Part shown: positions 51,247 to 60,324 of the stretch, piece after piece
How positions within the stretch are numbered: the stretch's first letter is position 1
How the letters are laid out: each line of letters opens with the position of its first letter
NCBI RefSeq assembly: GCF_010993735.1
Contig: NZ_WQNI01000010.1
Location: forward strand, 62,001 to 126,000
Direction of reading: 5' to 3'
Source of the DNA: Chelativorans alearensis
Lineage (GTDB): Bacteria > Pseudomonadota > Alphaproteobacteria > Rhizobiales > Rhizobiaceae
Length of the DNA stretch: 64,000 nucleotides
Program-made: the position numbers and the translations under genes
Notes under the pieces: generated by a model
Told to the model about the DNA's origin: nothing
The model's input: the letters and a program-made list of their open reading frames with translations, nothing else
Databases searched by the model: none

Positions 51247-52164
51247 ATGTTGCGATATGCGCTCAAGCGGCTGGGGGTAGGGCTCCTTTGCCTCGTCGGC
51301 GTGAGCATCATCATCTTCGTGGCGATGCGGCTCGCGGGTGATCCGACGCTTCTTCTGCTGCCGGACGATGCCACCGACCAGGACCGGATCGAACTGCGCC
51401 AGGAACTTGGGCTCGATAAGCCGCTGCCGGTGCAGTATGCGATCTTCGTGACGGACGCCGTTCAGGGCGATTTCGGCATGTCAACGCGCTGGAAGATGCC
51501 GGCGATGGAGCTTGTGCTCGCGCGTCTGCCGGCGACGCTGCAACTTGCCGGCCTTGCCTTCTCCATCGCTGTGGCGATCGGGCTTTTGAGCGGCGTGACT
51601 TCGGCGACGACGCGCGGCTCCGTTTTCGATCAGGGCGTGCGCCTCTGTGTAACGCTCGGCCTTGCGGTGCCGGTGTTCTGGGTCGGCCTGATCTTCATCA
51701 TGGTCTTTGCGGTGGACCTCGGGTGGTTCCCGACCAGCGGGCGCGGAAGTTTCGCGCATTTGATATTGCCGGCCGTGACGATGGCGCTCAATCCGGCTGC
51801 GGCTATGAGCCGGCTCTCCCGCTCGGCGATGCTGGGCGTCCTTGGCGCCGACTACATAAAGATGGCGCGGGTGAAGGGAAACTCGGAGGCGCGCGTCGTC
51901 TGGAAGCATGGGCTTCGCAATGCGGCGATCCCCGTGGCGACCCTCGCGGGCATCCAGCTTGCAAACATGATCGGCAATACGGTGGTTGTCGAAACCATCT
52001 TCGCCTGGCCCGGCATCGGCAAGCTCATCATAGACGCGATTTTTGCCCGGGATTTCGCCGTGGTGCAGGCTGCGATCTGCGTCGTGGCCGCCGCCTACAT
52101 CATCCTCAACCTGGCCGTGGACCTTACCTACGGCCTGCTCGATCCACAGATCCGATATGACTGA
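51247..52164 (+). CDS. ABC transporter permease, DppB type, system 2
   Basis: Inner-membrane subunit of 305 residues with six helices, starting MLRYALKRLGVGLLCLVGVS. The periplasmic segment RLAGDPTLLLLP is at ~24-35. The coupling loop is DYIKMARVKGNSEARVVWKHGLRNAAIP (~203-230) and the C-terminus is YGLLDPQIRYD. GGAGAG precedes the ATG. A 151-bp gap separates it from the receptor gene, and it overlaps the following permease by 8 bp. Confidence 0.93.
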   Translation: MLRYALKRLGVGLLCLVGVSIIIFVAMRLAGDPTLLLLPDDATDQDRIELRQELGLDKPLPVQYAIFVTDAVQGDFGMSTRWKMPAMELVLARLPATLQLAGLAFSIAVAIGLLSGVTSATTRGSVFDQGVRLCVTLGLAVPVFWVGLIFIMVFAVDLGWFPTSGRGSFAHLILPAVTMALNPAAAMSRLSRSAMLGVLGADYIKMARVKGNSEARVVWKHGLRNAAIPVATLAGIQLANMIGNTVVVETIFAWPGIGKLIIDAIFARDFAVVQAAICVVAAAYIILNLAVDLTYGLLDPQIRYD

Positions 52165-53062
52165 ACACCACGTCGATATGCCAGCGGAAAACTTGAGCGC
52201 GGAGGCAGGACCGCGCCGGGCAGCCTTTTTCCGCACCCTCGGGGACTGGCCGATCCTGCCCATCATCCTGCTGTTGCCGATCATCCTCTTTGGCGTGTTC
52301 GGCCCGTTGATTTCGCCCTACGATCCGTCGGCGGTAAACCCCGCCGTGGCGCTCAGGCCGCCTTCATGGCTGACGGGAGACGGTTTGGCCCACCTGTTCG
52401 GGACAGACTATCTCGGCCGCGACGTTTTCAGCCGGGTGATCGCGGGCGCGCGGGCCTCCCTCCTCGTCTCCTTCTTCGGCGTCGGCATCGCCGGAATTGT
52501 CGGCATCACCGTAGGGCTGATATCCGGCTATTTCGGCGGCTGGCTCGACACGGTTCTGATGCGGCTCGTGGACATCCAGATGTCGATGCCTGCAATCCTG
52601 CTCGCGCTGCTGATTTCCGCTGCGCTCGGCTCGGGATTGGTGACCGTCATTGCCGTGATCGCCATCGTCTTCTGGACGAACTACGCCCGCGTGGTGCGCG
52701 CCGAGACATTGAGCGTCAAGTCACGCGACTATGTTGCGATGGCGCGGGTGCTTGGATGCCCCGACGTAAGGCTCATTCGAAGGCACATCCTGCCCAATGT
52801 GATCGACAGCGCGTTGGTGGTCGCTTCGCTGCAGCTCGGCGCTGCCGTCATGCTCGAAGCCTCGCTGTCCTTCCTCGGCCTCGGCGTACAGCCGCCTGCC
52901 GTTGCCTGGGGCAAGATGATCGCGGAATCTAAGCTCTATCTTGCGACGGCCTGGTGGCTGCCCTTCTTCCCGGGCGTCGCGCTCGTAGTGACCGTCCTCG
53001 GCACGAACATGTTCGGCGACTGGCTTCGGGATAAACTCGATCCTCGCCTGCGGAACACATGA
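52157..53062 (+). CDS. ABC transporter permease, DppC type, system 2
   Basis: Second inner-membrane subunit, 301 residues. After a cytoplasmic N-terminus a first helix is at ~30-50, then HLFGTDYLGRDVFSRVIAGAR (~79-99), four to five more helices and the coupling loop DYVAMARVLGCPDVRLIRRHILPN (~193-216). The ATG at 52157 overlaps the preceding gene by 8 bp, indicating coupled translation. The ATPase gene follows within 14 bp. Confidence 0.93.
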   Translation: MTEHHVDMPAENLSAEAGPRRAAFFRTLGDWPILPIILLLPIILFGVFGPLISPYDPSAVNPAVALRPPSWLTGDGLAHLFGTDYLGRDVFSRVIAGARASLLVSFFGVGIAGIVGITVGLISGYFGGWLDTVLMRLVDIQMSMPAILLALLISAALGSGLVTVIAVIAIVFWTNYARVVRAETLSVKSRDYVAMARVLGCPDVRLIRRHILPNVIDSALVVASLQLGAAVMLEASLSFLGLGVQPPAVAWGKMIAESKLYLATAWWLPFFPGVALVVTVLGTNMFGDWLRDKLDPRLRNT

Positions 53063-53076
53063 GGATCCGGAGAGAG

Positions 53077-54066
53077 ATGACACAGGCACCCCTCCTTTCG
53101 GTCGAGGATCTGCGGACCTACTGCTACACGCGCGCCGGCGTTGTGAAGGCGGTGGACGGTGTCAGTTTTGCGCTTGAGCGCGGGGATTCGCTCGGCCTTG
53201 TCGGGGAAAGCGGCTCCGGCAAGAGCATGACTTGCAACTCGATCTTGCGCCTTCTGCCCAGGCCCGCCGCGCGGACCGTCGGCGGGCGTGTGCTCTGGGA
53301 CGGGCGTGACCTGCTCACGCTTTCCGAGCGCGAGATGCGCTCCGTGCGCGGACGGGAAATCGGGATGATCCTTCAGGATCCGCTGATGTCGCTGAACCCG
53401 GTCTTCACGATCGCCAATCAGGTAGGCGAGCCCTTTAGATTGCGCGGCGCGGCGAAGAGCCGCTCGGATCTGCGCGAAAAGGTGCTGGATGTGCTGCGGC
53501 AGGTCCATATCCCTTCACCTGAGGCAAGGCTGAGCCAGTATCCGTTCGAGTTCAGTGGCGGCATGCGCCAGCGCACGGTTGCCGCGATTGCGCTGGCTGG
53601 CAGTCCGGGCCTCTTGATCGCGGACGAGCCGACCACCTCGCTGGACGTGACGATCCAGGACCAGTTTCTGAGACTCCTGCGGGAGTTGCAGGAAGAGACG
53701 GGCATGGCGCTGATTCTGGTCACGCACGATCTGGGGATCGTCGCCGAGACCTGCAACAAGGTCGCCGTGATGTATGCCGGCAAGATCGTCGAATTCGGCG
53801 ATGTACGACAGGTGCTCAGATCACCCGCCCATCCATACACGGAGGCCCTGCTGAAAGCGCTTCCGGTGCCCGGGACGCGGCAGAAGCGGCTCTATCAGAT
53901 ACCTGGGGAGCCGCCCAACCTGCTCGATCCTCCCGCCGGCTGCGCGTTTGAGCCGCGCTGCCATCGTGCCATGCAGGCATGCAAGAACGCCCGCCCGCCG
54001 ATCAAGAGGCTTTCCGATGGGCGACAAGCGGCGTGCCTCGCACTCGAAGCCGGGGAGGTTCAGTAG
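53077..54066 (+). CDS. ABC transporter ATPase, DppD/OppD type, system 2
   Basis: Cytoplasmic ATPase of 329 residues. It shows Walker A GESGSGKS (43-50), Q-loop LQDPLMSLNPVF, signature FSGGMRQRTVAAIALAGSP, Walker B LLIADEP and the cysteine-bearing C-terminal motif PAGCAFEPRCHRAMQAC. The ATG at 53077 was chosen because CGGAGAG lies just upstream; an ATG at 53059 overlapping the permease stop would add six residues. Its stop shares a base with the GTG start of the partner ATPase. Confidence 0.93.
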   Translation: MTQAPLLSVEDLRTYCYTRAGVVKAVDGVSFALERGDSLGLVGESGSGKSMTCNSILRLLPRPAARTVGGRVLWDGRDLLTLSEREMRSVRGREIGMILQDPLMSLNPVFTIANQVGEPFRLRGAAKSRSDLREKVLDVLRQVHIPSPEARLSQYPFEFSGGMRQRTVAAIALAGSPGLLIADEPTTSLDVTIQDQFLRLLRELQEETGMALILVTHDLGIVAETCNKVAVMYAGKIVEFGDVRQVLRSPAHPYTEALLKALPVPGTRQKRLYQIPGEPPNLLDPPAGCAFEPRCHRAMQACKNARPPIKRLSDGRQAACLALEAGEVQ

Positions 54067-55097
54067 TGGGAACCATTCTCGAACTGCGCGACGTAAAGAG
54101 ATACTTCGGGATCCGCTCAGGAGGTTGGGTGGGCGGCGGCGGCGAGAAGCCGCTCAAGGCCGTCGACGGAGCCAGCTTCTCAATCGCCAGCGGGTCCAGC
54201 TTCGGCATTGCGGGAGAATCGGGGTCGGGCAAGTCGACAATGGGCAAGCTCATCCTGCGCCTCGACCGTCCCACCGGGGGCGCGATCGAATTCGAGGGTC
54301 GCGACATCGGCAAGCTCGATGCCGAGGGGGACGCCTGGTATCGGACCCGCGTGCAGGCCGTCTTTCAGGATGCTTCAGGTTCGCTCGACCCGCGGATGCG
54401 CATCTTGGCCATTGTCGCCGAACCGCTGGAAATTCATGCGCGCACCGGTCCAAACCGCTTGGGCAAGGCCGAAATCCGCGAGAAGGTCGAGGACATGCTG
54501 GCGCAGGTCGGCCTGCCCAAACGTGTGATGGACAACTATCCGCACGAGCTGTCCGGGGGGCAGAAGCAGCGCGTGGCGATCGCCCGGGCGATGATCCTCG
54601 AACCGACGATGCTGGTGCTCGACGAGCCCGTCTCCGCGCTCGACGTATCGATCCGGGCGCAGGTTCTGAACCTGCTCTCCGATTTCCAGGACCGCTACGG
54701 CCTGACCTATCTCATGATCTCCCATGATCTAGCGACGCTCGGACATGTGAGTTCCCAGTTGGCGGTGATGTATCTGGGGCGGATCGTGGAAATCGGGGAC
54801 ACCGAGGAGATCTACGAGCGACCCCTGCATCCCTACACAAAGGCTCTTTTCAGGGCGATGCCACTGCCCGATCCGAACCGGAAAAAGAGCGCGCCCAGCC
54901 TGCGCGGAGAAATTGGCTCGGCGCTCGATATTCCGAAGGGATGCCGTTTCTGCCCACGTTGCGACGAAGCAATGCCGGTCTGCAGCGCTGTCGATCCCGA
55001 GCTTGTCGATGTGGGCGCAGGGCGGCAGGTCGCGTGCCATCTGATTGGCGGGTCTCAACACACGAAGGCCACGCACCAAAGAGGTTCCAACGAATGA
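54066..55097 (+). CDS. ABC transporter ATPase, DppF/OppF type, system 2
   Basis: Partner ATPase of 343 residues, starting at a GTG whose first base is the last base of the preceding stop (TAGTG). It shows Walker A GESGSGKST (50-58), Q-loop FQDASGSLDPRMRI, signature LSGGQKQRVAIARAM, Walker B MLVLDEPVSALD and the cysteine-bearing C-terminal segment GCRFCPRCDEAMPVC, with one more Cys than usual. A glycine-rich insertion (GGWVGGGGEK, ~19-28) follows the first strand. The next gene, a flavin oxidoreductase, overlaps it by 4 bp, so transporter and enzyme are made together. Confidence 0.93.
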   Translation: MGTILELRDVKRYFGIRSGGWVGGGGEKPLKAVDGASFSIASGSSFGIAGESGSGKSTMGKLILRLDRPTGGAIEFEGRDIGKLDAEGDAWYRTRVQAVFQDASGSLDPRMRILAIVAEPLEIHARTGPNRLGKAEIREKVEDMLAQVGLPKRVMDNYPHELSGGQKQRVAIARAMILEPTMLVLDEPVSALDVSIRAQVLNLLSDFQDRYGLTYLMISHDLATLGHVSSQLAVMYLGRIVEIGDTEEIYERPLHPYTKALFRAMPLPDPNRKKSAPSLRGEIGSALDIPKGCRFCPRCDEAMPVCSAVDPELVDVGAGRQVACHLIGGSQHTKATHQRGSNE

Positions 55098-57040
55098 AGC
55101 TTTTTGAACCGGGTTGGATCGGAAACCGCAAGCTCAAGAACCGCGTGATTATGTCGGGTGCGGGCATCGGCGCGCTGATTGACACCGACGGAAGCCTCTC
55201 GCAGCGCGGGATCGACTATTTCGTCGAGCGCGCCCGCGGCGGCACCGCAATGATCACCACAGGGTCGGTCCGCGTATCACGCCATTTCGAGAAGGATCCG
55301 CTGAGCCCGATCCAGACCTCCCTCATGCTGGACAACAAGGTTTATACCCGTTGGGTGCATGAACTCAGCCAGGCAGTGCACGACTACGGCACGAAGCTGT
55401 GCGTCCAGCTGGCGCCGGGGCTCGGGCGCTGCATGAGCAAGCCGGATCTGATGAAGGGCATTCAGCCCTATGGTGCCTCCGCTATACCCTGCCTCAACGA
55501 CCCCAAGCGGCTGACCCGCCCGATGAGCAAGGACGACATCAACCGGATGCTCGATGATTTCGAGCGGGCGGCAGGCCTCATCAAAGTCGGCGGGGCCGAC
55601 ATGGTCGAGTTGAACTGCCACGCCGGCTATCTCTTCGACCAGTTCATGACGCCGCTCTGGAACAAGCGAGAGGATGAATACGGCGGGAGCCTGGAGAACC
55701 GGCTGCGGCTGATCGTGCAGGTCGTGGAGCAGCTCAAGGGTGTTTTGGGCAGCAAATTCCCGGTGACGGTGAAATATGCGCTCGACCACTATCTTCCCGG
55801 AGGCAGAGAGGCGCCGGAAGGGGTCGAGATCGCGCGCGCACTGGAAGCAGCCGGGGTCGACGGGCTGATGATCGATGCCGGCTGCCGTGAAACGCAATAC
55901 TGGACGCTGCCATCCGAATTCCTGCCTGAAGGCTGCACGTTGGATCTCGCGCATATGGTCAGCGAGGCAGTGGACATCCCGGTGATCGCGGTGGGCAAGC
56001 TCGGCAATCCCGAGATAGCCGAGGCGGCATTAACCTCCGGCAAGGCAGATTTCATCGCCCTCGGCCGCACGCTGATTGCCGATCCGCATTGGGCTAATAA
56101 GGTGCGCGAGCGTCGTTTTCTCGACATTGCGCCGTGTGTCGACTGCTTCGAGGGCTGTCACAAATACATCCACGACGGCAAGCGGATCGGCTGTGCGGTG
56201 AACGCGGCGACGGGCAACGAGCGTGAAATGCGTCTCACCCCAGCAGAGCAGAAGAAGCGGGTTCTGGTGATCGGTGCCGGACCCGGCGGCATGGAAGCGG
56301 CGCGCGTGGCCGCCCATCGCGGCCACCGTGTCACGCTATGGGAAAAGGAAGGCGGGGTGGGCGGCAACATCGGGCCAGGCTCGTCCCCGCCCTTCAAGGA
56401 GATTTACCAGCGCCTGACAGCCTATCTCGTCCATCAGATGGGAAAGGAAGGCGTCGACGTAGTGTTGGGCAAGGAGGCTACGGCAGAGAATGTCGCGGAA
56501 GTTTTACCGGACATCGTGATCGTTGCCGCGGGTTCCGCGCCCATCGTGCCGCCGATCCCGGGCGTTGAGAGAGACCATGTCGTCGCTGCCAATGATGTTC
56601 TCACCGGCAAGGCTGGATGCGGGCAGAAGGCGGTGGTCGTGGGGGGTGGCGTCGTCGGGTGCGAAACCGCGCTTCATCTGGTGCGGGAAGGACGTGAGGT
56701 GACGATCATCGAACGCCTGAGCGCGATTGGCGGCGACATGTACTACATCAACCGCATGCATATGCTCAAACTCCTCCAGGACGAGGGCGTCCGCGTTCTC
56801 ACGGAGGCCAGCGTGCTTGAAATCGATGACGCCGGTGTCCGCTACACTGACAACTCAGGGGCTGAGCATCGGATCGGTGCCGATACAGTCATTCTCGCTG
56901 TGGGCTTCCGCCCGCGCCGGGAAATCGTGGAGGCGCTGGAGAGCGGCCCGGCCGAGGTGTTTTCGATTGGCGATTGCGTAGCGCCACGCAAAGTGGCCGA
57001 AGCGATGCAGGAGGGCTACCGCATCGCCCGCATAATTTGA
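55094..57040 (+). CDS. FMN/FAD/Fe-S oxidoreductase of the 2,4-dienoyl-CoA reductase family, copy 2
   Basis: A 648-residue paralogue of the enzyme at 47503. The old-yellow-enzyme barrel starts LFEPGWIGNRKLKNRVIMSG and contains VELNCHAGYLFDQFMTPLWNKREDEYGGS (~174-202). Cluster cysteines are in CVDCFEGCHKY and GCAVNAATG (~350-375). FAD and NAD(P) sites are VLVIGAGPGGMEAARVAAHRG (~391-411) and VVVGGGVVGCETALHLV (~514-530). The catalytic-pocket segment is NCHAGY here against HGHAGF in copy 1, so substrates probably differ. Its ATG overlaps the ATPase gene by 4 bp. An aldehyde dehydrogenase gene follows 71 bp later, suggesting that the reaction releases an aldehyde (inference). Confidence 0.9.
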   Translation: MKLFEPGWIGNRKLKNRVIMSGAGIGALIDTDGSLSQRGIDYFVERARGGTAMITTGSVRVSRHFEKDPLSPIQTSLMLDNKVYTRWVHELSQAVHDYGTKLCVQLAPGLGRCMSKPDLMKGIQPYGASAIPCLNDPKRLTRPMSKDDINRMLDDFERAAGLIKVGGADMVELNCHAGYLFDQFMTPLWNKREDEYGGSLENRLRLIVQVVEQLKGVLGSKFPVTVKYALDHYLPGGREAPEGVEIARALEAAGVDGLMIDAGCRETQYWTLPSEFLPEGCTLDLAHMVSEAVDIPVIAVGKLGNPEIAEAALTSGKADFIALGRTLIADPHWANKVRERRFLDIAPCVDCFEGCHKYIHDGKRIGCAVNAATGNEREMRLTPAEQKKRVLVIGAGPGGMEAARVAAHRGHRVTLWEKEGGVGGNIGPGSSPPFKEIYQRLTAYLVHQMGKEGVDVVLGKEATAENVAEVLPDIVIVAAGSAPIVPPIPGVERDHVVAANDVLTGKAGCGQKAVVVGGGVVGCETALHLVREGREVTIIERLSAIGGDMYYINRMHMLKLLQDEGVRVLTEASVLEIDDAGVRYTDNSGAEHRIGADTVILAVGFRPRREIVEALESGPAEVFSIGDCVAPRKVAEAMQEGYRIARII

Positions 57041-57111
57041 GTTTTTTGGCAGCGCTGCCTGTCGAATGGCCGCATGCCCTGTTCCTTAGATGTCCATGTC
57101 GGAGACGATTG

Positions 57112-58566
57112 ATGTCCTACAGCTTCGAAACCAGTCAGGTGGGGGCGCAGCCGGTTTGCGGAATGCTCCTCGGTGGCGGCTGGGTTCCCGGTGAGGGCGC
57201 TGCGAGCGAGATTCTCGACAAGTACCGTCTGTCGCCTATTGGGCAGTTGCCGGCAAGCTCGGGCTCACAGATTGCGCGCATGATCGAAATCGCGCATGAA
57301 GCCTTTGAGGGAGACCGGCTGACGCCGCACGAGCGCGGCCGGATTCTCGATGCGGTGGCGGAGCTTGTCGAGGCACGCCAGGCCGAGTTCGTGTCGGTCA
57401 TGCAGCCGGAGACCGGCTTTGCGACGGCGGACTGCATGGGCGAGATCGGGCGGACCGTACAGACCTTTCGCCTGGCGGCCGAGGAGGCGCGCCGGCTCGC
57501 AGGCGATGTGCTGCCTGTGGCGGGCGCGCCGGGGCAGGGCAGGCGCTTGGCTTTCACGTTGCGCGTTCCGCTCGGCGTCGTGCTGGCGGTCACGCCTTTC
57601 AATGCGCCGCTCAACACGGTGGCACACAAGCTCGCGCCCGCGATTGCCGCCGGCAACACAGTGGTGCTCAAACCGGCTGGCCAGACGCCCCGCACCGCCT
57701 GCCTGCTGGCCAACTGCTTTCTTGAGGCGGGGCTACCCGAGGGCTATCTGCAGGTCTTCCACGGGGGCGGCCCGGCGGTCTCCGCCGCCATGGCGGATGA
57801 ACGGGTGCGCTACATCGCCTTTACCGGATCGACCGAGGTTGGGAGGATCATCCAGGGGCAGGCGGGTTTGCGGCGCACGCAGATGGAGCTGGGCTCCATC
57901 GCCTTTACGCTGCTTGCCGAAGACTGTGATCTCGAAGCGGCGCTGCCGAAGGTGATCGGGGCCGGCTACCGCAAGGCCGGGCAAGTCTGTACCTCCGTCC
58001 AGGTTCTGATGGTTCATGAACGCCTGCAGGACGAGGTCGAAGCACGCATGGCCGAGAGCGTCATGGCTTTGAAATACGGCGATCCCGCCGGCGAGGGATG
58101 CGTGACCGGCCCCATGATTTCGCTAGCCGATGCAAAGCGTGTCGAGAACTGGGTCAACGAAGCAACCGCATCCGGCGCGCGCCTTCTGGCCGGCGGCAAG
58201 CGCGAAGGTGCGGTGGTTGCGCCGACATTGCTCGCCGGTGTCGGGCCGAACATGAAGGTGGGGTGTCGAGAGGTCTTCGGGCCTGTTATCGGGATCGAAA
58301 GCTTCTCCGACCTCGATGCCGCGATCGCGCGCGTGAATTCCACGCCCTACGGGCTGGCTTCAGGCATATTCACCAATCGGCTTGACGCCGCTTTTGCGGC
58401 GGCCCGGCGCCTCAGAGTCGGTGGCGTGCATGTCAACGAAACGTCGTCGTCGCGGCTCGACATGATGCCTTATGGCGGTTCAAAGGATAGCGGCTTCGGC
58501 CGCGAGGGCCCGTATTACGCCATGCGCGAGATGAGCGAAGAGCGCGTGGTAAGCTTTACGGTCTAG
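57112..58566 (+). CDS. NAD(P)-dependent aldehyde dehydrogenase
   Basis: A 484-residue enzyme oxidising an aldehyde to an acid. Seen are the nucleotide-binding VLAVTPFNAPLNTVAHKLAPAIAAGN (~157-182), FTGSTEVG (~240-247), catalytic Glu in QMELGSIAF (~263) and catalytic Cys in RKAGQVCTSVQ (~293-297). The segment after Glu is ELGSIAFTLL instead of the common ELGGK, as in some lactaldehyde/glycolaldehyde-type relatives. The C-terminal GGSKDSGFGREGP is typical. The ATG at 57112 yields normal length. It follows the second flavin oxidoreductase and precedes a GST-like gene by 2 bp. The substrate is unknown. Confidence 0.92.
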   Translation: MSYSFETSQVGAQPVCGMLLGGGWVPGEGAASEILDKYRLSPIGQLPASSGSQIARMIEIAHEAFEGDRLTPHERGRILDAVAELVEARQAEFVSVMQPETGFATADCMGEIGRTVQTFRLAAEEARRLAGDVLPVAGAPGQGRRLAFTLRVPLGVVLAVTPFNAPLNTVAHKLAPAIAAGNTVVLKPAGQTPRTACLLANCFLEAGLPEGYLQVFHGGGPAVSAAMADERVRYIAFTGSTEVGRIIQGQAGLRRTQMELGSIAFTLLAEDCDLEAALPKVIGAGYRKAGQVCTSVQVLMVHERLQDEVEARMAESVMALKYGDPAGEGCVTGPMISLADAKRVENWVNEATASGARLLAGGKREGAVVAPTLLAGVGPNMKVGCREVFGPVIGIESFSDLDAAIARVNSTPYGLASGIFTNRLDAAFAAARRLRVGGVHVNETSSSRLDMMPYGGSKDSGFGREGPYYAMREMSEERVVSFTV

Positions 58567-58568
58567 TG

Positions 58569-59177
58569 ATGGACGGGATGCTGACGCTTCTTCAAACGCC
58601 GGCTTCACCTTTTGCTCGGAAGGTGCGCATGGTGGCGATCGTGCGCGGCGTGCCGCTTGCGCTCGAAGAGGCGAAGGTTGATCCTGCGAAGCGCAATGCT
58701 TCTCTTGGCGCCCTCAATCCGCTCGCCAAGATCCCTGTGCTGATCGCTCCCGAGGGACCGATCTATGACAGCCGGGCGATCTGCCGCTATATTGATGCGA
58801 AAGGAGAGGGGGCAGGGCTCTATGCCGGCCCCGATGTCTGGGCGATTCTCAGGCTCGAAGCGCTGGCCGACGGCATCATGGATGCCGCGGTGATTGCCCG
58901 GTACGAGCTGGCGATCCGTCCCGGCAACCTTGTCTGGCAGGATTGGGCTGCGGCGCAGTTCGCTCGCATCGAGGCCGCGCTCGATTGTCTGGAGGCGAGG
59001 ACCGAAGACCTCCAAACGCTGCATATGGGTACGATCGGCCTTGCTGCCGCGCTCGAATATCTCGACTTCCGGCACCCCAAGCTCCACTGGCGGAAAAGGC
59101 GACCGGTTCTTGCGAAATGGCTTGAGGGCGAGGCGGCGACCGAGCGTATGCAATGCACGCGTTATTCGGCATTCTGA
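58569..59177 (+). CDS. Glutathione S-transferase-like protein
   Basis: A 202-residue cytosolic protein of the GST fold. The thioredoxin-like N-terminal domain has LTLLQTPASPFARKVRMVAI (Ser in the position often used to activate glutathione), NPLAKIPVLIAPEGPIYDSRAICRYID (cis-Pro and glutathione-binding Asp-Ser) and then the helical C-terminal domain from ~85. It starts 2 bp after the aldehyde dehydrogenase stop. In this setting it may isomerise or conjugate a reactive aldehyde or enoyl intermediate (inference). It is clearly a GST-family member, but its specific class is not determinable. Confidence 0.88.
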   Translation: MDGMLTLLQTPASPFARKVRMVAIVRGVPLALEEAKVDPAKRNASLGALNPLAKIPVLIAPEGPIYDSRAICRYIDAKGEGAGLYAGPDVWAILRLEALADGIMDAAVIARYELAIRPGNLVWQDWAAAQFARIEAALDCLEARTEDLQTLHMGTIGLAAALEYLDFRHPKLHWRKRRPVLAKWLEGEAATERMQCTRYSAF

Positions 59178-59254
59178 GGAGATTTGCGATAATGTGAGCG
59201 GATGGCTGGACAGGAGTATCCTTCCGGGCCCATTCTCCCATGGGAGGAAAATGT

Positions 59255-60229
59255 ATGGATATCCGCCAACTCCGCTATTTCGTTCATATTGTGGACTGTG
59301 GCAGCCTTTCACGCGCGGCGCGTGAACTCTACGTCGCACAGCCCGCTCTCAGTCAGCAAATAGCCAAACTCGAAGCGGAGGTGGACAGGCCGCTCTTGAA
59401 CCGTTCTTCCAAGGGTGTGGTCCCGACGGACAACGGGGTGGCGCTCTATCATCACGCGCGTTTCATGCTGCGCCAGTTCGACCAGTCCGTCGAGATCGCG
59501 CGCGGTGAAGCCGGGCCTGTGCAGGGCGTGGTGACGGTGGGGCTGCCGGCAACAACAGTCGCTGCGATCGGCTTGCCGCTGGTGAAGCGCCTGCGCGAAC
59601 GATTCCCGAACATCCTGCTCAATGTCGTTGAAGGGATGAGCGGGCATATCGGGCAACTCATGCGGCTCGGTCAGCTCGATATGGCGGTGCTCTTCAGTCG
59701 CGAGCCGGCGCTTGAAGCCATAATTGAGCCCCTGATGGTGGAAGAGCTTTTCCTGATCCTGCCGGAGCAAAGTTGGCTGGTCCCTGGCGGGGTCGACCAT
59801 GTCAAACTCGCCGAGGCAGCGGCGCTGCCCCTCATTCTGCCGACGCGCGACCACGGCCTGCGGCAACGGATTGAGGCAGAGTTCGAGAATCGTGGCCTTT
59901 CAGCTGGTGTCGTGGCCCAGGTGGATTCTTTGTCGCTCGTCATGGATTGCGTTCACGATGGGATGGGTGCCACGATCAAACCAATGGGTGCAATTATGAA
60001 GGAGAGTGCCGGCGGGCGACGCTTCCGGCACCTGGCTTTTCGCGACCTCGTCTTCCGGCGGCGCAATTTCCTCTATACTCTGCCTCCGGGACAGCTGACG
60101 CCTGCGGCCACGGTTGTGGTTGCCGAGCTGCGTGAAACCGTGCGCTTGTTAATCTCCGACAAGATTTGGCCGGGCTTTGAAGGCGTATTCCCGGAGCCAT
60201 CCCTCTTTCCGGAGGCGATCGCTTCCTGA
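59255..60229 (+). CDS. LysR-type regulator (Nac-like), end of the second importer operon
   Basis: A 324-residue regulator beginning MDIRQLRYFVHIVDCGSLSRA, with winged helix-turn-helix at ~1-60 (AQPALSQQIAKLEAEV) and effector domain from ~90 (GVVTVGLPATTVAAIGLPLV). It is a diverged relative of the LysR at 39537, and both show the Nac-like GxPAT segment after the linker. GGGAGGAAAATGT precedes the ATG at 59255. It follows the GST gene by 77 bp on the same strand rather than being divergent, so it may be co-transcribed with its targets. The IclR gene follows. Confidence 0.92.
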   Translation: MDIRQLRYFVHIVDCGSLSRAARELYVAQPALSQQIAKLEAEVDRPLLNRSSKGVVPTDNGVALYHHARFMLRQFDQSVEIARGEAGPVQGVVTVGLPATTVAAIGLPLVKRLRERFPNILLNVVEGMSGHIGQLMRLGQLDMAVLFSREPALEAIIEPLMVEELFLILPEQSWLVPGGVDHVKLAEAAALPLILPTRDHGLRQRIEAEFENRGLSAGVVAQVDSLSLVMDCVHDGMGATIKPMGAIMKESAGGRRFRHLAFRDLVFRRRNFLYTLPPGQLTPAATVVVAELRETVRLLISDKIWPGFEGVFPEPSLFPEAIAS

Positions 60230-60324
60230 GCAGTTGTGGTCCCCAGACATAGGATTCAAATCTGGTCAAACCCCAGAGCGTGGTGTTAGAGCTTCGGCAA
60301 GCAAGAACGGTGCCGAAACCGCCG

